Shown here piece after piece: positions 37,366-46,346 of a stretch of 64,000 nucleotides of DNA; the stretch's first letter is position 1, and every line of letters begins with the position of its first letter. The stretch is from Corallococcus sp. NCRR. Lineage in GTDB: Bacteria > Myxococcota > Myxococcia > Myxococcales > Myxococcaceae. A program made the translations under genes and the position numbers. Under the pieces are notes generated by a model, which saw only the letters and a list, made by a program, of their open reading frames with translations, was not told where the DNA came from and ran no database searches. Location: positions 744,001 through 808,000 of the forward strand of contig NZ_CP114039.1 of the NCBI RefSeq assembly GCF_026965535.1, written 5' to 3'.

Positions 37366-38112
37366 ATGAATCCACTGCGCTGCGGTCCCCTCCTGCTCCT
37401 CCTCACGGCCTGTGCCTCCACGCCCTCCGTGAATCCTCCCCCTTCCCAGGAGGAGTTCGTGCTCGCGAAGGACGTGCGGGTGCGGCGCATGGCGCCTGGC
37501 GTGTGGATGCATGTCACGGAAGCGGGCGGGGACTGGGCGGGTATCACCGCGAACGGGCTCCTCGTGGAGGACGGTGACGCGTCCATCCTCGTCGACACCG
37601 GCTGGACGCCGGAGCACGCCCAGGCGCTGCTCACCTGGGCCCGCGACACGCTCCACCATCCGGTGCGCGCCGCGGTGGTGACGCACTTCCACCTCGACCG
37701 GACCGGCGGCATTCCCACGCTCGACGCGCAGGGCATCCCCGTCCACGCTCGCGAGGACACGGCGCTGCGCGCGGGCAAGCAGGGCAACCCCGTTCCCTCG
37801 AAGCGGCTGGCGGATGCGCAGGACTTCGGGCCGCTGTCGGTGTTCTTCCCCGGCGCGGGGCACTCGCCCGACAACCTCGTCGTCATGCACCCGGCGTCAG
37901 GCATCCTCTATGGCGGCTGCTTCATCAAGGACGCCCACGCGAAGACCCTGGGCAACCTGGAGGACGCGGACATCGCCGCGTGGCCCGCGAGCATCCAGCG
38001 CGAGCGCGAGCACTTCCCCAACGCTCGCATCGTCATCCCCGGCCACGAGCAGCCCGGCGGACCGGAGCTGCTCGACCACACGGAGGCACTGCTGAAGAAG
38101 ACCTCGCGCTGA
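37366..38112 (+). CDS. Subclass B1 metallo-beta-lactamase, lipoprotein
   Basis: From ATG 37366 the protein is 248 residues: type II signal peptide with lipobox LTAC (Cys 16), then an MBL fold. All six B1 zinc ligands are present: H107-x-H109-x-D111 in VVTHFHLDRTGG, H166 in GAGHSPDN, C185 in YGGCFIKD, and H227 in IPGHEQPGG. K188 and N197 (GNLEDAD) match the B1 substrate-binding Lys224 and Asn233. The AKTLGNLEDAD stretch is strikingly like NDM/VIM-type enzymes. It should hydrolyse beta-lactams, carbapenems included, from the outer membrane. No mobile element is nearby; it looks chromosomal and intrinsic. Confidence 0.87.
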   Translation: MNPLRCGPLLLLLTACASTPSVNPPPSQEEFVLAKDVRVRRMAPGVWMHVTEAGGDWAGITANGLLVEDGDASILVDTGWTPEHAQALLTWARDTLHHPVRAAVVTHFHLDRTGGIPTLDAQGIPVHAREDTALRAGKQGNPVPSKRLADAQDFGPLSVFFPGAGHSPDNLVVMHPASGILYGGCFIKDAHAKTLGNLEDADIAAWPASIQREREHFPNARIVIPGHEQPGGPELLDHTEALLKKTSR

Positions 38113-38125
38113 AACGCGCGGTGTC

Positions 38126-38533
38126 TCAGTCGTCCCGGTGCGCGTGGCCCTTCTTCTTGCCACGCCCCGGGCCGTCCCAGTCGTCGTCCCAGCCGCGGCC
38201 GCCCTTGTCCTTCACCTTGTCGTTCACCTTGATGAGGTTGCGCGAGTACGCGTCGTAATCCAGGTGCAGGTGGCCCTTCTCGCCCCGGCCATCCACGCGG
38301 AACTTCACCTTCCACACGTTGTTGCCGGTGAGGTGCGCCTCCTGCAAATCGCAGCGGTAGCCGCGCGCACGGCACTGGTCGAACCCGCGATGCACGGCTT
38401 CGTCGTAGCTCATCGCCACGGGGCGTGACGGAGGCGGCGGCCTCGGAGGCGGCCTGTGCGGACGCGTCTCCGCCACGATGCAGCCGGATGACAGCAACAG
38501 GCTTCCGAGGAGCAACGTCAGGGGCAGTCTCAT
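38126..38533 (-). CDS. Small lipoprotein, unknown
   Basis: A 135-residue protein with a lipoprotein signal (MRLPLTLLLGSLLLSSGC), a Pro/Arg-rich spacer (RPHRPPPRPPPPSRP), a small domain of about 65 residues with two Cys (QCRARGYRCDL), and a basic/acidic tail (GWDDDWDGPGRGKKKG). Family unknown. It converges with the beta-lactamase gene with a 13-bp gap. Confidence 0.6.
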   Translation of the reverse strand: MRLPLTLLLGSLLLSSGCIVAETRPHRPPPRPPPPSRPVAMSYDEAVHRGFDQCRARGYRCDLQEAHLTGNNVWKVKFRVDGRGEKGHLHLDYDAYSRNLIKVNDKVKDKGGRGWDDDWDGPGRGKKKGHAHRDD

Positions 38534-38610
38534 GCGCGGGATGACGCCACACCCGCGTCTGGATTCAAACGCGCTCGCGGTGCGAGCAGGCCCCCGCGAC
38601 TGCCGTGAGA

Positions 38611-39534
38611 CTACAAAGCTCCAGGCGAAGCGAACGCGACGAACAATTCACCCGCGAGGTACGCGCGCATCCCCTTGCTCGCCGGTCGGATGAAATCGTT
38701 GAGCAGCGCACCGGAGTTCAGCTTGTGCACCGTGGGGCGCGCCAGGTTCATGCGGCTGCGCGCCACGCCCTTGCCGCCCCGGTGGATGAACGTCACGGTG
38801 CCGTCGGGCGCCACGGACTCCACGACCGCGATGTGCGTCATGCCGTCGTTGCGCTTGCCGTCGCGGTTGCGGTCGTACGTCTCCTTGAAGAACGCCAGGT
38901 CGCCCGGACGCGGGTTCAGCCGGTGCACCGCGCCCACGGCCTGCGCGCGGCGGAAGATGCCCGTCACCGCGTTCTCGCCCGCGAGGAAGCCGTGCGCCAC
39001 CAGGTCGATGCCGGCCTGCATGTACGCCAGCCGCACCAGCCCCGAACAGTCATTGGGCACCGAGCGGTCCAACCGCCGCGCCCCCACCAACTGCGCCGCG
39101 CGCGCCACGATGCCGCGCGCCAGCTTCGACGGCGGAGGCAGCAGCTCATCCCAGAAGCCGCCCGGCCCCTGCGTGGGCCCGGTGAACAGCGCCGCGGCCT
39201 CCAGCGCCGCCGCGATGACGCCCGCCTCCTCCGGCACCGGGTGCGGCTCGGCATCCAGCAGAGCGGTCAGTCCCTCGCTCCCCTCCGGCATCACGAAGGC
39301 CAGCGGCGGAGGCGCTTCAGCCTTCACACCCAGTGCCCCCTCCGCGCCCACCGGCGCGACGCTTGGGGCTTCAACCGGGGGCCGCGCGACGGGCGCGACC
39401 GGAAGTTCCACCGCCATGCGAGGCGCGGCGTCCGGGACGTGCGCACAACCCACCAGGCAGCCCAGCGACATCAGGGTGACGAGCGACGAACGGCGCAGCA
39501 GCAACAAGTCCTCCGGGGGTGAAAGCGGGCGCAT
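38611..39534 (-). CDS. NlpC/P60-like cell-wall hydrolase, lipoprotein
   Basis: This 307-residue protein has a lipoprotein signal (LVTLMSLGCLVGC) and a long Pro/Ala/Val spacer. The C-terminal domain has the papain-like layout of NlpC/P60 or CHAP peptidases: VPNDCSGLVRLAYMQAG (candidate catalytic Cys), NPRPGDLAFF, and GMTHIAVVES (His). It probably cleaves peptidoglycan peptides from the outer membrane or periplasm. The exact subfamily is not clear. Confidence 0.72.
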   Translation of the reverse strand: MRPLSPPEDLLLLRRSSLVTLMSLGCLVGCAHVPDAAPRMAVELPVAPVARPPVEAPSVAPVGAEGALGVKAEAPPPLAFVMPEGSEGLTALLDAEPHPVPEEAGVIAAALEAAALFTGPTQGPGGFWDELLPPPSKLARGIVARAAQLVGARRLDRSVPNDCSGLVRLAYMQAGIDLVAHGFLAGENAVTGIFRRAQAVGAVHRLNPRPGDLAFFKETYDRNRDGKRNDGMTHIAVVESVAPDGTVTFIHRGGKGVARSRMNLARPTVHKLNSGALLNDFIRPASKGMRAYLAGELFVAFASPGAL

Positions 39535-39567
39535 TCAACCCCGGATTCGTTTTACGTCAAACAGCGA

Positions 39568-42500
39568 TCATCCCTCCCAGGTCGCGAGCAGGTCGCGCAC
39601 CCGCCCGTACTTCTGGAGCAGGGTGGCGCGGTGGGCGCTGAGCACCACCATGAATCCCACCACGAGCAATCCCAACATCGACAGGAACAGCGCGCCGATG
39701 CGGTGGTCGCGCATGCCGAAGCGCACCAGGTTGGCGGCCACCGCCGTCACCAGGAACGCCGAGCCCAGGTACACGTAGGAGCGGATCCGCAGCGCGATGC
39801 CCGCCCCCACGCCCACCAGGCAGAGGAACACGCACAGGAGCATCGCCTCGCCGTCGTTGAAGAGCAGCGGCTTCCACGCGCCCGCCACGTAGATGCCCGT
39901 CACCGCCAGCGCGCGCAGCTGCGCGTAGGCATCCATCGACAGGCTCTTGCGGAAGACGCGCAGGAGCAGGAGCAGGGAGAGGCCCGCGGGGATGGCGTAG
40001 TACTGCGGCTCGCCGGAGCCGGTGCCCAGCCACACGAGGTACAGCGCCGTGTTGAAGGCGGCGACGGATATCGTCGACGCCAGGCCCCGCTGCTTCGTGA
40101 ACGCCCCGAGCGCCGCGAAGTGCGCCGCGTAGCCCACGAGCAGCGCCACCGCGATGAACGGATGGCTCCACGGCACCGTCAACAGGCCCGCCAGCGGGAA
40201 GAGCCACGCGCCCGCCACGGCGGGACGGCGGAAGGCCTGGAGGCCCGAGCCCTCGCGCCGCACGAAGAGGTACAGGCCGATGAAGACCGCGCCGCCCATG
40301 ATGGACACCAGGCTGTCCGCGGCGTCGGGCCGCGCGTTCAGCCCGATGAAGCGCACGCAGAAGTAGCCCAGCGCCACCGCCGCCTGCGCGAGCCACGCCG
40401 CGGCTTCGTCCTCCTCGCGCGCCGCGTGGCGCACCAGGGCGAACAGCAGGAACACCAGCCCGCCGCACGCCACCCACGCCTCGCGCCCCGCGCCGCCCGG
40501 CAGACGCACCGACAGCACCGCGAACAGCACCTCCGTGAGGGCGATGAAGGAGAACGCCCGCCCCATGCGCCCGCGCACCGCCTTGCCCGCCACGGACAGC
40601 ACCAGCGTGGCCAGCAGCGCCGTCGCCGCGCCCAGGTACGGGAGGAGGAACTGCGCGCCCCGGCCGGTGGAGTGCGTGGCGCCGTAGTGCAGGAGGAAGG
40701 CGTGCTCGGCGAAGAGGGACGCAAGCCAGCCCACCCACTCGCGGTCGCGGCGGCGCAGCACCACCACCCACGCCGTGGCCAACACGAAGAACACGCACAG
40801 CGGCATGCCCGGGTGCGTGAGCGAACGCAGGCCCGCGAGCGACAGCAGCGCCAGCACCGCGCCACCGTGGTGCAGCGCCGCGCCCACCACCACGCCGCGC
40901 CTGTCCAGCGCGAAGCCGGCGAGGGCCAGCAGCAGGCCCGTGCCCGCCACCACCGCGGGCGCCCACAGCGGCGGCACGGCGGCGACCAGCACCAGGCCCA
41001 GCAGCGCCGTGGCGGCGTTCATCATCAGGCGCTCGCGCGTCACCATCAGCGTCAGCGACGCGGCGCCCGCGACCAGCGCCACGGACGGGGGCAGCTCGCC
41101 CGGCCCCGCGTCCAACAGCCGCAGGCCCACGAGCAGCGCCACGGTGCCGGCGCCACCGGCCCACAGCGGCTCGCTCCAGGTGCCCTCGATGCCGGGCGTC
41201 AGGCGCGCGGTGACGTTCGTCAGCGCGCGCTGCACGCCGCCGGACTGGCACAGCGCGGACAGCAGCGCGGAGGCCAGGCCCACGAGCGCGACGAGCACCC
41301 CACCCTCCGGGCGCCACTCGCCCACCGCGAGGGTTCCCGTCTGGCCCAGCGGCGCCAGCGCGAACGCCGCCACCGCCGCGGTGAGCAGCCAGCGCTGCGA
41401 CAGCAGGAACGCGGACACCAGGATCACCGCACCCAGCACGGCCAGCGCGCCAGGGGTCGGCGACACCAGCGTGGACATCGCCGCGATGGCCAGGGCCGAG
41501 CCCGTGGCGGAGGCGCGCAGCGCCGTGTCACGCGGGCTCCGGAAGAAGGAGGCCAGGGCCTGAGGCGCGTGGTGATCCGCCAGCGCCAGGGCCAGCAGCA
41601 GCCCCGTGGCCCAGGGCCGCGCCTCCGGGATGAACATCAGCAGCAGGGACGCGCCGATGACGCGGACGGAGGGCAGCGGGCCCGTCATGGGCACCAGCGC
41701 GAGGGCGCAGAAGAGGGCCGTGCGCTGGCTCAGCTCCTGCTCCGGGACCAGCAGCGCCAGCCCGCCCAGGCACATGAGCGCCACCTGCATGCTCATTGAC
41801 AGCTCGTGGCGCGGGCGCTCCTCCCGCGAGCGCAGGAGCAGCGAGGCCATGGCCGGCACGTGCTCCACCCCGCGCACCACCAGCAGCGGGAACAGCGGCA
41901 GCAGCGCGGTCCACGCGAAGGGCGGGTGCCACGCCATCAGGGTCACGACGGCATAGGGCACCATCAGCGCCGCGGCGAAGGGCCGGTGCAGCGAGCGCGT
42001 CCACAGCAGCGGCAGCAACGCCGGACCGATGAGCGCGAGCTGCGCGGCACCGCGAAGCTCCGACAGCGCGTGCCCGTCCCACGCCAGCGAGGCGTCCGCC
42101 AGCACCACCATCGCGCCCAGCGTGGCGACGATGCGGAAGGACTCGCCGCCCGTGGCGATGCGCCGCACGGCGGGCACGTCCTCCAGGAGGGCCAGGACGC
42201 TGAGGAACGTGGCGAGCCCCAGGAGGGCCAGCGGGCCGGATGCGTGCAGCGCGAAGAGCGCCTCGATGGAGGCGACCATCAGTCCCAGCGTCACGGGCAG
42301 CGTGCGGGCGGTGAAGAGCGCCGCCAGCGCCGCGCCCATCAGGAACAGGGGCTCGTCACTGGAGCGGGCCAGCGCCACCGGCAACAGCGGCAGGATGAGC
42401 GCGAGGATGCCAGCGGTGGTGGTGCTCGCGCTCTTGCCCTTGCGCGCGGCGACGATGGAGCCCACGAGCGACGCGGCAATCAGCAGCACCAACGACAGCC

Positions 42501-45216
42501 CCGGCGACAGGCCCCACACCGCATAGACGTGCGGGATGTCCGGCAGGAGCGCGAGGCCCACGAGCACGACCGCGAACGGCCGCACGCCGGGGAAGCTGCG
42601 CGAGGCCACCGCCACCGTCGCGGCGGCGGTGAGGAGCACGGGGCCCATGAAGACCTGGTTCGTCAGGCCCCACACCACCGCGAGCCCCGCGTACAGGAGG
42701 GCCGGCACGCCGAACCGCTTGAGCAGGCCGCCGCGCTCGCCCAGGAGCGCCAGCACCAGCGCGCCGCCCACCATCGCCGCGACCAGCGCCTGCGTGGAGT
42801 GGGCCGCCGCCAGCTTCGGCAGGATGGCGCCCGCGAGGAAGGCGCCGTAGGCCAGGAAGTTCTCGTCGCGCAGCCGGTACGCGGCCACCAGCACGCCCGC
42901 GGCCCCCAGCGTCATGCCCACGACCGGCGCGGCGACGGGGGTCGTGCCCAGCGCGATGGCGAACCCGGCCGTGGCGATGACGCCCACCACGGCGGAGATG
43001 AAGCGCCGCGTGCGCTCGTCCGTGAGACGCCACACGAGGACCGCGAGGCCCAGGGCGAGGATGCCGGACACGACGGCCGCGGGGGCCGCGCCATAGACGC
43101 GGAAGGCGCTGAAGGGCAGCAGGCCGAAGAGCACCGAGCCCACGGCGGACAGCGGGAAGCGCTTGAACAGCAGGCCCGCGCCCAGGGACAGCACGGCCAG
43201 GGCGAGCGTGGCGAAGAAGGAGGGCCGCGAGTCGGGCCCCAGGTGGGAGTAGAGGGCGAACGCGGGCGCGGCCCAAGTGGTGCAGCGCAGGAGCACGTCC
43301 GCGAGCCCCAGGGAGCGCGCGTCACCGGTGCGCTCGCCGCGCTTCTGGGAGAAGTACGCGAGCACCAGGCCCGCGAGCACGAACGGGACGGCCGTCAGCG
43401 CGCCGTACTGGAAGGGCAGCGGCGCCGAGGGCGGGTAGCCCATGCGCGTCTTGATGGCATTGATGAGGAGCGTGAGGGCGTGGGGGATCAACTGCGCGCT
43501 GGACGCATAGCTGAAGTAGGCGCCCGCGTATGCCGGGTAGAGCCACGGCAGGCGGTTCACGGGGCCGCGAGACAGCGACACGAGCGTGCCGGTGAAGATG
43601 GCGGCGGTGAAGAAGAAGGCGGGCTTCGTGCCGACGATGGCGCCCGCGAGGCAGGCCACCTGGAGCGCGATGGTGATGACGGCGAGCGGATCCGCGGCGC
43701 GCTTCTCATCCAGCGTGCGGAAGCGCAGGCAGGTGGCGAGCAGGAACGCCGCGAAGGGCGCGTAGGTGCCAGGAGGAACGGAGGTCCCGGCGGCGCCCAG
43801 GGCCAGGTGCAACCGGATGGCGAACATCGCGGTGAGGAACAGAGGCGCGGCGATCGCGAAGGTGAGCGCACCGCCCTTTCGGGAGGTCCCGGTGGCCTTG
43901 CTCGACAGCAGGAAGAAGAGGACGCACGGCAGGGTGTTGAGCCACACCGCCGGGACGCCCACGCGCGCGGCCACGGGAGCCAGGCCCATGATGAGCGTGA
44001 CGCCGACGAGCCCCAGCTGGATGAACGGGCGCGAGGGCGCGTCGAAGGACTCCACGGGCTTGCGGGCGAACCACGCGGCGACGCCGGACCAGGCGAAGAG
44101 GAGCGGCACGAGCAGCAACGGGCGCACGCCGTCGAGATGGAGCGCTTCACCGAAGCCCAGCGGCCCCAGCGCGACGCCGCCGAGCGGGGCCACGGCGGAT
44201 CCGATGAGGCCGAGGATGTGGCCCGGCTTGCGCAGGGACTCGCGGCGGGCGAGGTAGCCGCCCCACACGGAGAAGCCGACGGAGTAGCCCACGGTCATGA
44301 GGAAGACGGTGAGCGAGCGGGTGACGGACGTCATCCCGTCCCAGGACTCGAAGACGAAGTAGAGCGTGCCGGAGAGGATGAGGAACGCGCCGATGAACCA
44401 CGCGATGCTCTCGTAGAGGAACGGCCGCCACACGCGGCTCCACGTCGAGGTCTGCTCGACGATGCGGGCGGTGCGGCTGTTCGGAGCGGGAGGCTCCACG
44501 AACGGTTCGCCCGGGTTGGGAGGCAACTGGCGAGCGGTCCGCTGTTCATTGACGGCCCGCGCACGGGATTCGGCGGAGACACGCCCCGCGTTCAACCGGC
44601 GAGCCGCGGAGCCATCCGACAGCGAGGCGATGCCCAGGCACGCGATGAGGTCGAGCGAGTTGAAGTGGAAGGACGCGCCCGTGGAGCTGGGAGCCGTGGA
44701 GGAAGCGTTCTCGGAGGCAACAGCGTCGGAGACAGCGAAGTGAGCGTCGGGAGCAACAACGTCCGAGGTGAAGGAGGCGGCGGCGGGAGTCACGGAAGCG
44801 GAGGCGCCCTCCTGGGCGTCAGCGCTCACGGCCTGCGCGATGGGGGTCTCCTCGACGGCCGCATCCACGGTGGGAAGCGTCACGGGACCGAGGGCGACGG
44901 CGCCCTCCCCCATCGTCGGAGGCGTCACGGCTTCGTCGCGGAGCTCGACGGGCGCGGACGGCAGCGCGTCGATGGGCGTCTCGGTGAGGACGGAGAGGAG
45001 GACGCGGGCCTGGCGCTCGTAGCGCTCGCTGAGGCGGTGGGCGACGTTGGGCGGCACGTCGTGGACGTCCCAGCGGCGCACCTCGTCCAGGAGGAAGTGG
45101 ACATGCGCGAGCTCGGCCTCGATGGCGGAGCGGGCGCGGGCGGCGAGACGATTGCCACAGACGACGCACTGGGACGCGCTTCCCAGGCGTTCTTGCCGGC
45201 AGGCAGGACAGTACAT
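39568..45216 (-). CDS. Giant polytopic membrane protein with N-terminal zinc ribbon, 1882 residues
   Basis: From ATG 45216, MYCPACRQERLGSASQCVVC gives a zinc ribbon with C3, C6, C17 and C20. A charged helix follows (about 25-70), then a Ser/Ala/Thr-rich linker to about residue 260. From about residue 300 nearly the whole chain consists of hydrophobic helices, dozens in number, with short loops such as FARKPVESFDAPSRP and RRREGSGLQ-like basic turns. It resembles the large DUF2339-type polytopic proteins in style but is about twice as long; I do not assign a transport or enzymatic role. The frame to 45336 is unneeded upstream extension. It is divergent from the acetyltransferase gene. Confidence 0.8.
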   Translation of the reverse strand: MYCPACRQERLGSASQCVVCGNRLAARARSAIEAELAHVHFLLDEVRRWDVHDVPPNVAHRLSERYERQARVLLSVLTETPIDALPSAPVELRDEAVTPPTMGEGAVALGPVTLPTVDAAVEETPIAQAVSADAQEGASASVTPAAASFTSDVVAPDAHFAVSDAVASENASSTAPSSTGASFHFNSLDLIACLGIASLSDGSAARRLNAGRVSAESRARAVNEQRTARQLPPNPGEPFVEPPAPNSRTARIVEQTSTWSRVWRPFLYESIAWFIGAFLILSGTLYFVFESWDGMTSVTRSLTVFLMTVGYSVGFSVWGGYLARRESLRKPGHILGLIGSAVAPLGGVALGPLGFGEALHLDGVRPLLLVPLLFAWSGVAAWFARKPVESFDAPSRPFIQLGLVGVTLIMGLAPVAARVGVPAVWLNTLPCVLFFLLSSKATGTSRKGGALTFAIAAPLFLTAMFAIRLHLALGAAGTSVPPGTYAPFAAFLLATCLRFRTLDEKRAADPLAVITIALQVACLAGAIVGTKPAFFFTAAIFTGTLVSLSRGPVNRLPWLYPAYAGAYFSYASSAQLIPHALTLLINAIKTRMGYPPSAPLPFQYGALTAVPFVLAGLVLAYFSQKRGERTGDARSLGLADVLLRCTTWAAPAFALYSHLGPDSRPSFFATLALAVLSLGAGLLFKRFPLSAVGSVLFGLLPFSAFRVYGAAPAAVVSGILALGLAVLVWRLTDERTRRFISAVVGVIATAGFAIALGTTPVAAPVVGMTLGAAGVLVAAYRLRDENFLAYGAFLAGAILPKLAAAHSTQALVAAMVGGALVLALLGERGGLLKRFGVPALLYAGLAVVWGLTNQVFMGPVLLTAAATVAVASRSFPGVRPFAVVLVGLALLPDIPHVYAVWGLSPGLSLVLLIAASLVGSIVAARKGKSASTTTAGILALILPLLPVALARSSDEPLFLMGAALAALFTARTLPVTLGLMVASIEALFALHASGPLALLGLATFLSVLALLEDVPAVRRIATGGESFRIVATLGAMVVLADASLAWDGHALSELRGAAQLALIGPALLPLLWTRSLHRPFAAALMVPYAVVTLMAWHPPFAWTALLPLFPLLVVRGVEHVPAMASLLLRSREERPRHELSMSMQVALMCLGGLALLVPEQELSQRTALFCALALVPMTGPLPSVRVIGASLLLMFIPEARPWATGLLLALALADHHAPQALASFFRSPRDTALRASATGSALAIAAMSTLVSPTPGALAVLGAVILVSAFLLSQRWLLTAAVAAFALAPLGQTGTLAVGEWRPEGGVLVALVGLASALLSALCQSGGVQRALTNVTARLTPGIEGTWSEPLWAGGAGTVALLVGLRLLDAGPGELPPSVALVAGAASLTLMVTRERLMMNAATALLGLVLVAAVPPLWAPAVVAGTGLLLALAGFALDRRGVVVGAALHHGGAVLALLSLAGLRSLTHPGMPLCVFFVLATAWVVVLRRRDREWVGWLASLFAEHAFLLHYGATHSTGRGAQFLLPYLGAATALLATLVLSVAGKAVRGRMGRAFSFIALTEVLFAVLSVRLPGGAGREAWVACGGLVFLLFALVRHAAREEDEAAAWLAQAAVALGYFCVRFIGLNARPDAADSLVSIMGGAVFIGLYLFVRREGSGLQAFRRPAVAGAWLFPLAGLLTVPWSHPFIAVALLVGYAAHFAALGAFTKQRGLASTISVAAFNTALYLVWLGTGSGEPQYYAIPAGLSLLLLLRVFRKSLSMDAYAQLRALAVTGIYVAGAWKPLLFNDGEAMLLCVFLCLVGVGAGIALRIRSYVYLGSAFLVTAVAANLVRFGMRDHRIGALFLSMLGLLVVGFMVVLSAHRATLLQKYGRVRDLLATWEG

Positions 45217-45382
45217 GGAACTTCCCCCTCTACAACGACCGTGCCACGGAGAATGCCCTGGAAAGGCACGGGATTGAAATCCACCGGGGTGCGTCGGGCG
45301 AGTGGCGGTTGTGCAGGGCGCTGCACACGTGCACACCCGTCGCCGCTGGCCGGAGGGCGTGAGTCATGGGACCGTGGAGGTC
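45217..45382. promoter_or_regulatory. Divergent promoter region, giant membrane protein versus acetyltransferase
   Basis: This 166-bp gap between divergent starts must hold both promoters. I see no distinctive box or repeat. Confidence 0.3.
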
Positions 45383-45874
45383 ATGAGCACGGAACTGACG
45401 TTGAGGCCCATCGAGGCCCGGGACGACGCGGCGATGGCGGCGGTCATCCGCGCGGTGATGCCGGAGTTCGGCGCGGACGGCCCGGGGTTCGCGATCCACG
45501 ACCCGGAGGTGGACGCGATGAGCGCGGCCTACGGCCGTCCCCGGCACGTGTATTTCGTGGTGGAGCATGGGGGCCAGGTGGTGGGAGGCGCGGGCATCGC
45601 GCCGCTGGACGGAGGCGCGCCGGACGTCTGCGAGCTGCGGAAGATGTACTTCCTGCCCACGGCCCGGGGCCACGGCATGGGCGAGCGCTTGTTGAGACAC
45701 TGTCTGGAGTTCGCGCGAAGCGCCGGCTTCAAGCAGTGCTACCTGGAGACGCTCGCGGGCATGGATCAAGCCCAGAAGCTCTACCGCAAGGTCGGCTTCG
45801 AACCGCTCTGCGCCCCCATGGGCCGCACCGGCCACTTCGGCTGCGACCGCTGGTACGCGATGCCCCTGACCTAG
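45383..45874 (+). CDS. GNAT-family N-acetyltransferase
   Basis: The product is 163 residues from ATG 45383, preceded by GGAGG. GNAT features: LRPIEARDDAAMAAVIR at the start, VVGGAGIAPL (strand 4), ELRKMYFLPTARGHGMGERLL with the acetyl-CoA pyrophosphate loop (RGHGMG), and a late AQKLYRKVGFEPL. The substrate is unknown; the ELRKMYF form recalls small-molecule or amino-acid acetyltransferases. Confidence 0.85.
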   Translation: MSTELTLRPIEARDDAAMAAVIRAVMPEFGADGPGFAIHDPEVDAMSAAYGRPRHVYFVVEHGGQVVGGAGIAPLDGGAPDVCELRKMYFLPTARGHGMGERLLRHCLEFARSAGFKQCYLETLAGMDQAQKLYRKVGFEPLCAPMGRTGHFGCDRWYAMPLT

Positions 45875-45886
45875 GGGACGTAAGCG

Positions 45887-46312
45887 CTACGGCATGACCG
45901 CGCGTCGCCCAAGGACCTTGCCCTCGGGCGAAACGGCGTACAGCTCGAACCAGTCGAACTCCAACTGGCTCCCTGCGGGCCATCCGCACCGGTCGAGCCG
46001 CCGGTCGACCCGGACGAAGTAGACGCCGCCCTCCAGGCCCACCACCACGTCCAGCGAACGGGCGGACGACTCACAAGCCCCCGCGTCCTGCTTGGGAAAG
46101 CTGGCAAGGACGCGCTGGAGCGCGGCATGGGCCGCCAGGACCGCGGGCCCATCCAGCGTCGCGAGCGGGCGCAAGTCCGTGGGCCACTGGATGCCTGCGT
46201 CCGAAGCTCCGCCATCCGGCTTTGCAGGAAGCCCTGCATCGGGCCGGAAGGGCGTGCTTCCACCGTCCGCCACGAGCGACACCAGCAGCAGGACGTGATG
46301 AAGCTTCAGCAA
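45887..46312 (-). CDS. Secreted protein of unknown function
   Basis: 141 residues with a TTG start at 46312 and GAGGTG ahead of it. The N-terminus (LKLHHVLLLVSLVADGG) looks like a weak signal peptide; a Gly/Pro/Asp linker follows and then a domain with SLDVVVGLEGGVYFVRVDRR and LEFDWFELYAVSPEGK. Nothing recognised. It lies 34 bp downstream of a JAB-like lipoprotein gene on the same strand; both share the phrase YAVSP-x-GK, so they may be partners or related. Confidence 0.5.
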   Translation of the reverse strand: MLKLHHVLLLVSLVADGGSTPFRPDAGLPAKPDGGASDAGIQWPTDLRPLATLDGPAVLAAHAALQRVLASFPKQDAGACESSARSLDVVVGLEGGVYFVRVDRRLDRCGWPAGSQLEFDWFELYAVSPEGKVLGRRAVMP

Positions 46313-46346
46313 GAGGCACCTCGCCCGTGGAAACGATGAACCTGCA

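Noticed and set aside
39631-45897. Long plus-strand frames antisense to the giant membrane protein gene
   Set aside because: His/Arg/Gln-rich low-complexity translation without motifs; the minus-strand frame encodes regular membrane helices and a zinc ribbon.
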